Of a DNA stretch of 64,000 nucleotides, positions 56,301 through 63,284 are shown piece after piece. The stretch lies in the NCBI RefSeq assembly GCF_000699445.3, contig NC_067201.1:18655501-18719500 (forward strand), written 5' to 3'. The stretch is from Schistosoma haematobium. Its lineage: Eukaryota > Platyhelminthes > Trematoda > Strigeidida > Schistosomatidae. A program made the translations under genes and the position numbers. The notes under the pieces are model-generated. The model saw only the letters and a program-made list of their open reading frames with translations. It ran no database searches and had not been told where the DNA came from. The number at the start of each line of letters is the position of its first letter. Position 1 is the stretch's first letter.

Positions 56301-57539
56301 TGGGTCGAAAAGCATTTATTTCAAGTTCGAAGTTGAATATGGAAAGAACAAAGCTTTGCTGATATTTGCTTTGCATGCAAACAGTGATATACAATCAACA
56401 AGATATCACAGTGAAAGATTAAGTTATTGAGATATTTTTAAACTTGGTTCACTTTCCCTGTATAGCAAATCTTTACTGATGGTATATGTAGGCAAAAGGG
56501 AAATAGAGTCGTGAACAGCAAACCTTCAGTAGTCTCTATACATCACTGCATCCCAAGAGTCCAAAAATGACAGCTAACAATGTGTACTGTCGAATACTAG
56601 CGTATACATTAAAACAACGGCTGTGATGGCGTGGTCGATTGTTCAGTGTATTAGAATGCCGTCAAACGACCGACCTTGGAAACGTATAAGGAAACTTTCG
56701 GGGAATTATAGGGGAGAACTATATTCTGAGTTAACTTGAGCGCCACCATTTTGTGTTTTCAATATTTTCCCAAAGAATGGTGGGGACCTTAATATATAAT
56801 GTGGTGTAATAACAATCACTATATACTGACTAATATCTGCATATTTTTCGTCCAAAGAAATGAGAACGTAATAGTTCCGAGTCTGTTTGTGTCCTGGTTA
56901 TGCGAAAGTATCACTTTCCCCCAGTTTAATTGTGATTGAACACAGCAAAAAGACTGCAGAACCCTTCAGAACAAGATAGATAACAAACACCTAGTAGATT
57001 ACAACGGACAGTTCCAATCAAATAACTCGTCATTAGGTACCTTCTGTTAATATATTCAAAACGAGATTTGACCTCCACAGTGCTACAAACTGCAAGGATT
57101 AATATAGGTCGATAGTCCTCCTATCCTTATTACTGAAGACAATTCGACAGGCGTTAGTTCTTTAAATACAATTTATCCGCCAACTCTGAAAATGACTGCT
57201 TGGCTCAATACAGGCCGTTAGTCATAAAAACTGACAGTACTGAACCTTCACTAGCGTACAGGATCGCCAAAGTAACTTGAATGGTTATAAATATATGAAG
57301 GGCGCTTACAAGACTAAGTCGAACGAACCTACACTGACCAGTAACGTTTCTTTTCTTTCCTTCAACAGGACCGTTGGCCAGTAAAACGGAAGTCTTGAAG
57401 TATGATCTACGAATTTAGATAAGGAAGGTAATAATATACACAAGAATTTATGACCCAAGAAACTCACTACATGACTATGTTCATCCGGAAACACGCCAGT
57501 TAAGACAGTGGACACAAACACAGCGAGCAACCTCAACAT
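17249..57539 (-). CDS. TM9SF3: TM9SF3 orthologue, complete gene of eleven exons
   Basis: TM9SF3 is a nine-pass membrane protein of the nonaspanin family, in Golgi and endosomal membranes. Exons (- strand): 57,539-57,468, 55,370-55,175, 55,139-54,859, 48,627-48,550, 41,636-41,505, 39,095-38,834, 31,523-31,184, 23,003-22,857, 21,717-21,634, 20,988-20,912 and 17,316-17,249. Joined they make 1,737 bases with every phase consistent, encoding 578 residues. A hydrophobic signal sequence (about residues 1-17) precedes a luminal domain with [18 protein letters not shown] and [13 protein letters not shown]. After RFDKYLD comes the first membrane segment ([15 protein letters not shown]), then [59 protein letters not shown] and NSEDYRW. 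The chain ends KVD, a KXD-type C-terminus described for Golgi retention in this family. The introns hold two interleaved inverted duplications, an LTR element and several LINEs. Assignment to TM9SF3 rather than TM9SF1, 2 or 4 rests on near-continuous similarity to the human protein. Confidence 0.95.
17811..18392 (+). mobile_element. 5'-truncated RTE (SR2-like), in arm A
   Basis: Encodes the end of the RTE ORF ([24 protein letters not shown]) followed by the family's GTCCGCGTGATTATCGTAACC block and a terminus of TGAC repeats at about 18,374-18,391. The TGAC-repeat end is the same as in the element at 48,918-52,820. Confidence 0.85.
18395..18740 (+). pseudogene. Older RTE RT fragment, directly after the TGAC end
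   Basis: Contains degraded counterparts of the segments from [17 protein letters not shown] to NHRGISLT and the REN-GFRPG region. It follows the TGAC repeats of the previous element without a gap, suggesting that the younger RTE inserted into an older one. Confidence 0.7.
18741..20161. other. Rest of arm A, nothing recognised
   Basis: AT-rich. The last 60 bases contain CTGAAGAACTGGCTTACATT and a GCGAGACGTCGG stretch, which looks like the end of an unnamed repeat. Confidence 0.45.
20912..20988 (-). CDS. TM9SF3: TM9SF3 exon 10
   Basis: Lies between acceptor TTTCAG and donor GTAAGT; phase 2 in, phase 1 out. Encodes [17 protein letters not shown], which matches the human MYGLFQTSFYFGYMAVF. Confidence 0.92.
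21634..21717 (-). CDS. TM9SF3: TM9SF3 exon 9
   Basis: Lies between acceptor TTTATTAG and donor GTGAGT; phase 2 on both sides. Encodes [19 protein letters not shown] and IYYYFFKTK. Confidence 0.93.
22857..23003 (-). CDS. TM9SF3: TM9SF3 exon 8
   Basis: Lies between acceptor ATTGTAG and donor GTAAGT; phase 2 on both sides. Encodes [18 protein letters not shown], a membrane segment and [10 protein letters not shown]. Confidence 0.94.
23448..23525 (+). pseudogene. Antisense duplicate of TM9SF3 exon 4
   Basis: A 78-base copy of exon 4, with its acceptor (AAAAAAG) and donor (GTAAGA), on the strand opposite to the host gene. It encodes [19 protein letters not shown] and onward without a change from 48,627-48,550. 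It cannot be spliced into TM9SF3 mRNA in this orientation, but it can pair with the true exon in the primary transcript. Confidence 0.93.
24817..25416 (-). repeat. LTR of the non-autonomous element (3' LTR in its own sense)
   Basis: TG...CA ends, 600 bp. Differs from its partner at two sites that I saw (CCGGATACG against CCGAATACG, and AATTTAATC against AATTCAATC). Confidence 0.95.
25417..25437 (-). promoter_or_regulatory. Polypurine tract
   Basis: On the - strand a run of A followed by GGGGGAGG directly before the LTR. This is the expected site of plus-strand DNA priming. Confidence 0.85.
25498..26376 (-). CDS. Single intact ORF of the LTR element, Gag-like start
   Basis: Open for 292 residues from the ATG at 26,376; a longer reading from 26,403 would need a TTG start. 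The first 35 residues ([19 protein letters not shown]...) form a glutamine-rich amphipathic helix like the start of Ty3/Gypsy Gag proteins. The middle is acidic and rich in Ser, Asn and Asp, with no zinc knuckle, protease or RT motif. The last residues ([11 protein letters not shown]) resemble the tail often found just before the polypurine tract in Gypsy elements. This suggests a deletion that fused a gag start to the end of the internal region. The frame has stayed open, so it may be translated; its function is unknown. Confidence 0.6.
   Translation of the reverse strand: MSISFEQLRLILQHQQKMFALQQELFITVLGRLCIQAENKKSMYHADNGAVMDISEAYPVQDSNPSIPEGKRNIGNVSSSEQENIVLNAYEVVTIPDDQEPDPVDDAQSPESNETLLVLSSCENKRQLEQNCGPRATSRESYGDSYSENNWSNTMNQIVPDVTQNHRKTEFYIESTYPISNDSVSDIDSQNNAYDFDETSYNNEGNMSAESNDGQKSNLILLDVDFLNDSLSANEIHNEFENNELRSKVVHHHLVIFSGFSSQYEKHGLNKVLLVVFWSHKDPTLFRGGGEC
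26480..26497 (-). promoter_or_regulatory. Probable primer binding site
   Basis: TGGCGACGGGGATTTTGG begins two bases inside the LTR boundary on the - strand. I could not assign a tRNA to it. Confidence 0.6.
26500..27099 (-). repeat. LTR of the non-autonomous element (5' LTR in its own sense)
   Basis: Direct repeat of 24,817-25,416. On the - strand an AT-rich TATATTTATATTCC could serve as a promoter. Confidence 0.95.
27105..29432 (+). pseudogene. 5'-truncated RTE (SR2-like), in left arm B
   Basis: Endonuclease domain at 27,240-27,980 ([54 protein letters not shown]), linker to 28,620, then RT with [13 protein letters not shown], [26 protein letters not shown] and [10 protein letters not shown]. 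Stops at 27,675, 28,389 and elsewhere, so it is inactive. It ends abruptly after DADKMQS at about 29,432. The LTR element inserted at its 5' edge. Confidence 0.88.
29433..30010 (+). pseudogene. LINE endonuclease fragment of a second family, in left arm B
   Basis: A different RTE-related endonuclease: [60 protein letters not shown] and [13 protein letters not shown], in order but with stops. It is fused directly to the RT of the preceding element and runs in the same direction. Confidence 0.8.
30011..30851. other. End of left arm B, unassigned
   Basis: Contains frames of 95 and 138 codons on opposite strands, repeated identically in the right arm. I recognise neither. Confidence 0.5.
31184..31523 (-). 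CDS. TM9SF3: TM9SF3 exon 7 (largest)
   Basis: Lies between acceptor TTTCTCTCAG and donor GTAAGT; phase 1 in, phase 2 out. Encodes [21 protein letters not shown]-like, [28 protein letters not shown] and LPFGSIFIE, among the most conserved parts of the family. Confidence 0.95.
31524..34278. other. TM9SF3 intron 6, first part, nothing recognised
   Basis: AT-rich. Frames at 33,345-33,545 and 33,914-34,237 have no recognisable similarity. Confidence 0.5.
34279..36628 (-). repeat. Inverted duplication A, right arm (intron 6 of TM9SF3)
   Basis: Mirror of 17,811-20,161. Its RTE pieces lie at about 36,047-36,628 and 35,700-36,045 on the - strand. The TGAC repeats appear as GTCA at about 36,048-36,065. 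The inner edge meets unique sequence; the other edge meets a + strand LINE at 36,629. Confidence 0.93.
36629..38222 (+). pseudogene. 5'-truncated RTE-like LINE of another family (SR3-like)
   Basis: From 36,840 there is a [24 protein letters not shown] segment, then SSPFLNFAN with frameshifts, [15 protein letters not shown] (degraded YADD), and from 37,332 a long open piece with [38 protein letters not shown] and [15 protein letters not shown]. The 3' end has GTGTGGCGCACATG, TTGTACCAATATTTATGTG and an AAATAAATAAA tail. It is antisense to TM9SF3, in intron 6, and touches the edge of arm A'. Confidence 0.83.
38223..38833. other. Intron 6, nothing recognised
   Basis: No feature beyond short frames. 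Confidence 0.45.
38834..39095 (-). CDS. TM9SF3: TM9SF3 exon 6
   Basis: Lies between an acceptor ending TTTTTTCAG and donor GTAAGT; phase 0 in, phase 1 out. Encodes [19 protein letters not shown], a membrane segment, [17 protein letters not shown] and [18 protein letters not shown]. Confidence 0.95.
39096..40270. other. TM9SF3 intron 5, nothing recognised
   Basis: AT-rich sequence without a recognised feature. Confidence 0.45.
40310..40840 (+). mobile_element. LINE-tailed non-autonomous retroelement, copy 2
   Basis: GC-rich unit in TM9SF3 intron 5, similar along most of its length to 3,091-3,565 reversed. It includes GAAATGCTCTCACATGGACA, a CGGTTGG-GAACATGGAGAG block missing from copy 1, and the end GTGTGGCGCATATG...TTGTACCAATATCTATG followed by AAATAAATAAAATATAAATAAAT. 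The last ~60 bases match the LINE end at 38,150-38,222. There is no consistent coding frame. Confidence 0.75.
41505..41636 (-). CDS. TM9SF3: TM9SF3 exon 5 with first membrane segment
   Basis: Lies between acceptor GTCATAG and donor GTAAGT; phase 0 on both sides. Encodes [16 protein letters not shown] and [15 protein letters not shown], continuous with the human sequence. Confidence 0.95.
41637..42985. other. TM9SF3 intron 4, nothing recognised
   Basis: A splice-like segment at 41,838-41,868 was examined and rejected. The rest is AT-rich without a recognised feature. Confidence 0.45.
42990..43512 (+). pseudogene. RTE fragment ending at the edge of arm B'
   Basis: Degraded remnants of [15 protein letters not shown] and RVSNSEV-like sequence, then GTTGATGAGGTAGTGGATCT and the GGTCTGCGTGACTAT block. 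The match to the RTE 3' region breaks within a few bases of 43,513, where arm B' begins. Confidence 0.75.
44353..44930 (-). pseudogene. LINE endonuclease fragment of a second family, in right arm B
   Basis: Same content as 29,433-30,010 in mirror image. Confidence 0.8.
44931..47258 (-). pseudogene. 5'-truncated RTE (SR2-like), in right arm B
   Basis: Mirror of 27,105-29,432. One amino-acid difference was seen (Cys here, Arg in the left copy) in the endonuclease motif before YISETRIQD. Here its 5' edge joins intron sequence with a single CACAT, giving the empty site for the LTR insertion. Confidence 0.88.
48550..48627 (-). CDS. TM9SF3: TM9SF3 exon 4 (inside arm B')
   Basis: Exactly 26 codons, phase 0 on both sides, encoding [19 protein letters not shown] and EFFGHK (human [19 protein letters not shown]). 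The acceptor is AAAAAAG, an uncommon AAG; donor GTAAGA. An exact copy lies inverted at 23,448-23,525. Confidence 0.94.
48918..52820 (+). mobile_element. Near-complete RTE retrotransposon (SR2-like), 3.9 kb
   Basis: From a 5' leader starting GTTGTTGCTACCTTGACG to a terminus of TGAC repeats at 52,804-52,820. It is flanked by imperfect 18-base repeats, TTTTCCTCCATCCCGACC at 48,900-48,917 and TTTTCCTCCATTCTGATT at 52,821-52,838, read as a decayed target duplication. It is antisense to TM9SF3, in intron 3, and its 5' end is also the outer edge of arm B'. Confidence 0.9.
49250..52500 (+). pseudogene. RTE ORF: endonuclease plus reverse transcriptase, broken
   Basis: The endonuclease runs from about 49,630 ([21 protein letters not shown] region) through [32 protein letters not shown] and [15 protein letters not shown] at 50,186-50,188 replaces what is CAA or CAG in relatives. 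The same frame continues to a TAA at 50,855-50,857. Small indels between about 50,826 and 50,880 shift the frame. The RT is then open to 52,500: [63 protein letters not shown] and [13 protein letters not shown], plus the C-terminal region. All RT motifs, including YADD, are intact. The copy is inactive but young. Confidence 0.92.
52821..54858. other. TM9SF3 intron 3, mostly unassigned
   Basis: AT-rich; holds the (TA)n tract at 53,273-53,305. No other feature recognised. Confidence 0.5.
53273..53305. repeat. (AT)n microsatellite
   Basis: An uninterrupted AT dinucleotide run of 33 bases. Confidence 0.95.
54859..55139 (-). CDS. TM9SF3: TM9SF3 exon 3 (luminal domain)
   Basis: Lies between acceptor GAATTAG and donor GTAAGC; phase 1 in, phase 0 out. 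Encodes [30 protein letters not shown] and [15 protein letters not shown], following the human luminal region. Confidence 0.94.
55175..55370 (-). CDS. TM9SF3: TM9SF3 exon 2 (luminal domain)
   Basis: Starts after TTTTTAG in phase 0. Encodes [28 protein letters not shown] and [20 protein letters not shown]. The donor GTGGGT is chosen because it gives phase 1 and exact alignment with the human protein; GTATAT two bases later would lead into a stop. Confidence 0.92.
55371..57467. other. TM9SF3 intron 1, nothing recognised
   Basis: Short frames only. Confidence 0.45.
57468..57539 (-). CDS. TM9SF3: TM9SF3 exon 1 with signal peptide
   Basis: 24 codons from ATG to donor GTGAGT in phase 0. The hydrophobic stretch [16 protein letters not shown] is a signal peptide, and it is followed by DEHSH, which matches human DEHEH before EEVVLW. 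The frame is open upstream to 57,563 but without another ATG, so the start is placed at 57,539. Confidence 0.9.
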
Positions 57540-57877
57540 CACAGAGCTAATCTTGGCTGGCAATGAATATTCTGGAACGTCTAATCGTCAGTAGGCTTGA
57601 GCACGATTTGTTGATGAGGGATGAAAAACGCGAAAAGAACAGATCCAAAAAACCCTCCTTGATGATTTGGGAGAGAGAATAACAAAACGTTTTAGCGTTA
57701 AAGTCGGCAAGCGCAAACCCAATAACAGTAAAGACTTAATAACGCCGAACAAACGTGGATCCAAAATGGACTCAAACGAAACCAGACGCGCTTCAGTCCC
57801 AGGCCTTAAAACACCCGGACAATTCAATATCCAATTCCGTTTCAGTTTGGAAAGGACAGGACGCTTGATGGCCTGTG

Positions 57878-60800
57878 TTAGTCCTGGTAATAGTGGTCTC
57901 TCGGTTGACCCGACTTTCTTTTGAAAGCGTCGACGGATGGAGCCTCAACCACGTGCCGAGGTAATGAATTCCACTTGTTGAGGGTTCGAGGGGAAAATCG
58001 ATAGTCACCTGACAAGTAATTTGTTCTGGGCTTGTGAACTATTTTGGAGTGTCCTCGTAGATTCTCTGTTTTGGAAGACCAGAAAAATGAGGGCATATCA
58101 GGTGCAAATTTATCACTAAGCAATTTGAAAACTGTAATCAAGTCGCTTCTAGTTCTACGATATGACAACGGGAAAAGGTTCAGCTTGGCCAGTCGAACTT
58201 CATACGGAAGCTTCGCTATTACGGGACTAAGCTTAGTTGCTGTTCTCTGAACCTTTTCCAGAAGCTCACTGCCTTTTTTTAAGCAGGGTTAGCCGCTTGT
58301 ATGCAGTGCTCAAGTTTGGGACGTACAAAGTCTGTATACAAAGTCAAAAACGTTTTAGCGTCGACATGACTAGAACCCCTACGTATTGACCATAGGGTTC
58401 TAAAACCTTTGGTGTCTATTGCACGGCAGTGTGCAGTAGTCTTTAATTCTTGGCCAACGATGACTCCTAAGTCACTATGTGTCTGGACGACAGGTAGCTC
58501 AGTGTTATTCATCGTATATGAATCTGTACTTTGATGACCGATATGCATCACAACACACTTGGAAGTATCTATCGACAACTTCCAGGTTTGAGACTATTCA
58601 GAAAATTTCTTCAGGTCATTTTCGAGTTATAAGCTATCACCTTTACATCGTATCGTTCTCCATATCTTGACATCGTCAGCATATAGCAAGGCCGATGTTG
58701 ATAGGAGATGAGGAAGGTCATTTATATACAAGGGGAATAGCACTGGCCCTAAAGCTCTACCCTGGGGCAATCCAATAAGCACGGCTTCCCAGCTAGATGA
58801 CTTTGAGTTCACCTGTACTCTTTGCTGGTGCCCAACTAGGAAGTATTTTATCCACATCAATAGATTGCCTCCAATTCCGACATTTCTTAGCTTATATAAC
58901 AGCTGATTGTGCGGAACTTTGTCAAAAGCTTTGCTGAAATCTATGTAGGCTACGTCTACAGGTAACTTCTGGTCCTTAAGAGCGCACCAGCTTTCACGAG
59001 CGACTAATAAGTTAGTGAGACATAAATAGTCTATCTTGAAACCGTACTGCTTCTCCGAAAGGATCCGGTTTCCATCGAGATACTTATACAGCTCCTTCCG
59101 AATAATCTTTTCTAAGATTTTAACAAGTACACTAGTTAGGCTAACGGGTCAGTAATTCTCAGGTTTATGTTTCGTACCTGTTTTGACGACAGGACTTACT
59201 ATGACGTTCTTGTAGTCTTTTGGTAAACGACTCTGCGTTACGGATAGATTAAAGCATATACTTAAAGGGCTTGCAACGAAGTAAGATAATTCCTTCAGTA
59301 GCCTGGGATGTAATTCACCGAACCCCGTGGATTTACCTGTGTCAAGCCTATTTAGCAGACCAAAGACACTGAGTTCTTTAATGGTCTCGCTATCCAGCAT
59401 ATGTGTGGGAGGATTTGTATGCGCCGACAGGAAGGGTGCTTCTATGGTGTATACATTACTAAAGTAGTTTGAGAACACTTGAGCCTTACCAAAGTCGTCC
59501 TCCACTAGTGACGCGGCAGTACTGTCTCCCCATAGAGCAGGAATATTTCCTCTTCTCTTTGTTCTTTGGTTTATATAAGGATACAAGCGTTTAGGACATT
59601 CTATAGATTCCTTAACAGTCTTTTCTTCGTACAAATTTCTAGACTTACGGAGGGTCGGGGCACAGGTATTCCGAGCTTTTCGATACTGTTTTTTTGTCTC
59701 ATCAGTCCCCAGTAACCTAAATCTATCCAACTTTTTCTCTTCTCTTACGGAGAAGGATGCGGACCACCCTACTGAACCATGGTAGAGAGTTTCTCAGCGC
59801 CCTCGGTATAGTCCAAGGGATGTAGGGTGCGGTAATTTATAAGCATAAACTTCGAAATGCCTACCAAGCCGTTTCAATTGAGGACTCTGGGTCCATTGTC
59901 CAATCTACTAACGATGCTGAGTGCGTGATATCTGGTATGTTTGCTTTCCAGACATTAGGTCTGGATTGAGCTCACGCGTGCTCGTGATTGACAGTTATAT
60001 GGAAGTCGAAAGTCAAAACTGCGTGATCACTTTTACCTAGGAGTGGCACGTAACGGAGGTTCTCAACGTCATCCTCATAATGAGTCAACATAAGACCTAG
60101 TAAGGATGATTCAGCCTCCGGGTCGTACCTAGTCGCTCCTTTCACATGTTGCACTAGGTTACATGTGGTAACCGCATCAACTAGTCCCTGATCGAAGGTA
60201 TTTTCTGACGATTCAGTTCGCAGATTTTCCCAGTCTACCATAGGTGTATTAAAGTCCCCTAGGATTGGGCATCGACCACTTTGTGACCAAGTATTGAGAC
60301 TTCTTAGCGGGACCTCATTTACCTCACAACTTGGACTGCGATAGACCAAATCAATCAGCAGCTCATGTCCCTTACATTTCGAGCGACAACTAGCTAACAC
60401 GTCCCACTCTCATCGGACACACCGTCGATAACTGCAAATGGGATAGCATTGCTAATGAATAGAGCTACTCCCCCTCCTTCACGCTTTGTATTCTGTCGGC
60501 CCTTACTAACGTAAAACCCTCGAAATCAAGTTCCATACTATCTATAGACTGTGTCAGCCAGGTTTATGTAACTGCGATTTTGTCTGGCTTTGTAGAGTCA
60601 ATCTGTACACCTAGTTCCGATCGCTTATTGAGTAAGCTTCGGGCATTAGTGTAACAGATCCGAAGCCCATTTAAGTGGCTTCGTGCTTCACCCATAGTGG
60701 TTTCGGCATCATTCTCTGTCGAAGCCTTACAACCCGAAAATTTAGAATTTTTAGGTCCTTTTCGCCAGCGTCTAACCAAAGTTGTAGTTCTTTTTCGGCT

Positions 60801-61790
60801 TTTCGTCTTTTTACACGGTCTGCCAATGGCAAATCCTTACGGACAAAAACTCCTAAATCCTTTAATTTATGTCCATTATGTAAAATTACGTTGCGTTCAT
60901 TCGAAGATTTGAATACTACTTTAAGCATTCTGGATTGATTAGGCTTCAAGTTCTCTAGGCTACCTAGTCTGTATACCTTTAGCAAGGTGACTCCGGGAAT
61001 ATTTTCAGGCATGAGATGATTAAGTAGTTGTTCTATCAGCACAATGTCATGCTCAAAACCAGTTTTTGGTTCAGAGCTTTCACTCTCCCTGATTCTATGA
61101 AAAATAACGGATCTGTCACCGCGATCAGCCTTCGATTTCTTGACTACTTTTATGGGGGCAGGATTCTCTTTTATATCGTTGTTTTTTCTTCCTTACAACC
61201 TGTACCCATTCGTCAACGTTGCTAGGAGAAACAACCACAGTTGCATCAAACATACTGTGGGATTTTGGAGAGTTGTCGACGATTTGGGAGGTCAGGTTAT
61301 GTTTCCCGCTAGAAGCCGATCGAGCCTTTCGATTGCGGCTTCTAGGCGTTTCCTGTTCGATACCATTTAGAAGACGTGAGAGAGAAGAAACTTTTCTTGA
61401 GGTTTTAGTTAAGACAGACCTCTTTGAAGACAGTTTTTCCTCCTTTGGTCGGTGTGAGTCACCTGTTTTCGAACTCAATTTGCGTGTCGACATAGCAAGT
61501 ACTGTTCAATGTGTCCCAACCACGCTTGCCAAAACACTGTTTGCAGCATTTACAAATAAGATGGCCTCGGTTAGCAAGTTGTTTGCATCCGAACAGCACT
61601 TTTGACAAAGCCATTCACAACCGTTTTTACTGAACCGTTTGAAAGCCGCAGGTGTTAAATCCGTGCAAACGTCGTTGTACCAGCCCTTGCACTAATCGCA
61701 CTGCATGCCGCTTTCAATGGGACAACGACAGCCCGGACGTTGGCGATTGCTTTTTTGCACTGTCCAGTCATCAGACAGAGGTTTTTTAAA
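57878..61790 (-). mobile_element. CR1-like LINE, long but broken, upstream of TM9SF3
   Basis: Reads 5' to 3' on the - strand: a PHD-type finger, ORF1, then ORF2 with endonuclease and RT. ORF2 pieces: ICYTNARSLLNKRSELG at 60,600-60,680, an endonuclease with DLVYRSPS, LGDFNTPMVDW and SDHAVLTFDF at 59,972-60,400, RT N-terminal part at 59,149-59,730 (SPVVKTGTKHKPENY), LIGLPQGRALGPVLFPLYINDLP and LLYADDVKIW at 58,627-58,860, and the C-terminus to the stop at 57,878. Several frameshifts and stops separate them. The true 3' end is unclear and may reach nearer the TM9SF3 start codon, 339 bases beyond the ORF2 stop. Confidence 0.88.
60671..61735 (-). pseudogene. CR1-like ORF1 with PHD-type zinc finger
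   Basis: Bases 61,590-61,735 encode CRCPIESGMQCD, a stop in place of one residue, CKGWYNDVCTD and EWLCQKCC, a Cys/His pattern of the PHD finger type. A TGA separates this from a basic, Ser/Lys-rich segment (61,125-61,493) and a further basic region with VFKSSNERN and DLGVFVRKDLPLADRVKRRK (60,671-61,042). PHD fingers in ORF1 are known for CR1-like elements. Confidence 0.7.
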
Positions 61791-62189
61791 AAAAGAACTA
61801 GATGCGATAATACTCAGTGGAGAAAATGATTTCTAACCAAAAAAGTGGAAAACTATAGATTGATAGAACCAAAAGTGCTAACAAATAGAACGGAAAACAA
61901 AGTACTCAAAAGTACCGACGACAAACTAATTTAGACACAGAAACGATACTCTAGTCGAAAACTTTAACTGAACTAAATTCAGTTAAAGTGAAAACAGTAG
62001 TCTTGATACGTAGTTAACGATCAAAACAATAGAATTAACCCAGCAAGGAAAAGTATCACTGTCTTTTTAATATATACCCAACACTTTTCTGGTGAGCTAT
62101 TGTAAACCAATTAATTCCTTTGTGCCCGCTTCTTGATTTCGGCGACATTTCTGATGTTTGATGTCGTCTAGTATGTGAAGATAGTTGAG
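61791..62189. other. Intergenic, nothing recognised
   Basis: AT-rich, no recognised feature. Confidence 0.4.
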
Positions 62190-62640
62190 CAAAAACTCAG
62201 AAATTGTCAATGATATCTCGTAACCATACCTCAACCTCCCATTTCTACCTAGCTTACATAGTCATTAACAATGTCAGTAAGACGACGTCAATCAAATCTT
62301 CATTTGAAATTTGCCACTACATTCTGACAGAAATCAGGGATAACAGACTGAAAAGAAAGACACCTAATCTAAATACTAAAGAAAGATCTCAGCAAGTGTA
62401 CGAACCGCAGAGGCATCACCCTCCCCTCAACAGGACAGACCGAGTGGCAACAATACGGATCATTGAGGAACAATCAGTTGAATGGAATTCATCACACTGC
62501 ATCAACTTCATTGACTACGAAAAAGCATTTGCTAGCTTGGACAAGACAACAACATGGATGCTTTTTCGACATTAAGACGTACATGTCTTGGTTGAGCAAA
62601 GGACCTTTTATGTTTATTAGTGTACAGGCATGATGAAAAA
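62190..62640 (+). pseudogene. RTE-like RT fragment
   Basis: Around 62,440-62,570 it reads VATIRIIEEQSVEWNSSHCI followed by NFIDYEKAFASLDKTTTW, a match to the RT segment with the first catalytic Asp (here DYEKAF). Preceded by RCRGITLP-like remnants. No further RT motifs follow. Confidence 0.75.
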
Positions 62641-63284
62641 CTAATTGAAAAGAAATTTCTTCGCTCCGTTCATCCTTTTTACCAAATGTTACGATGGGAA
62701 TTTTCGCTATGAAGTCAGTTTTTCAAGAAACCTGTCTTCAGGCTCATTCGAAATGTTGTACCTTTCTAGCTAATTGCTACACTCTTCACTAGGGTAAGCA
62801 AATTATGTGTACTGTACTTCAATTTACATTCCATATAGCATTCTGTTCATAATATTAGTAAAAAGTGACTTGAAGTCTTTATATCAGAACAGGATATCAG
62901 ACTTTCTTGGTAATATTGTGTTTGTGAGTTGTTGTTTTTTTAATTTTTAATAAACTAATTTAATTTCCATCAACCGTACTTAGTTTTGGTAAAAGTTTGT
63001 ATCCAAACCACTTTTTTATTTTGAAATTTATTATCTATTTGAGTTCTATTTAGAAAAGAATAATCTATGGACACTAGTCTGGAATAGTTAATTTGATATA
63101 ACAAAATTGAATCGGTCCACTTTTAGATACTTGTTAACATTTTAACTTCTTTGATGTTTTATGAGATATTCTGTAATATCACGAATTACATCTCATGATG
63201 AAAAAACCGGTCAACCTATTTTATCGTTTCAATGAACTTTACTATGGCTAATACTTCTAAACTTACTAATTAAGTTGATATGTC
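62641..63284. other. Intergenic, nothing recognised
   Basis: AT-rich sequence with no recognised feature. Confidence 0.4.
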
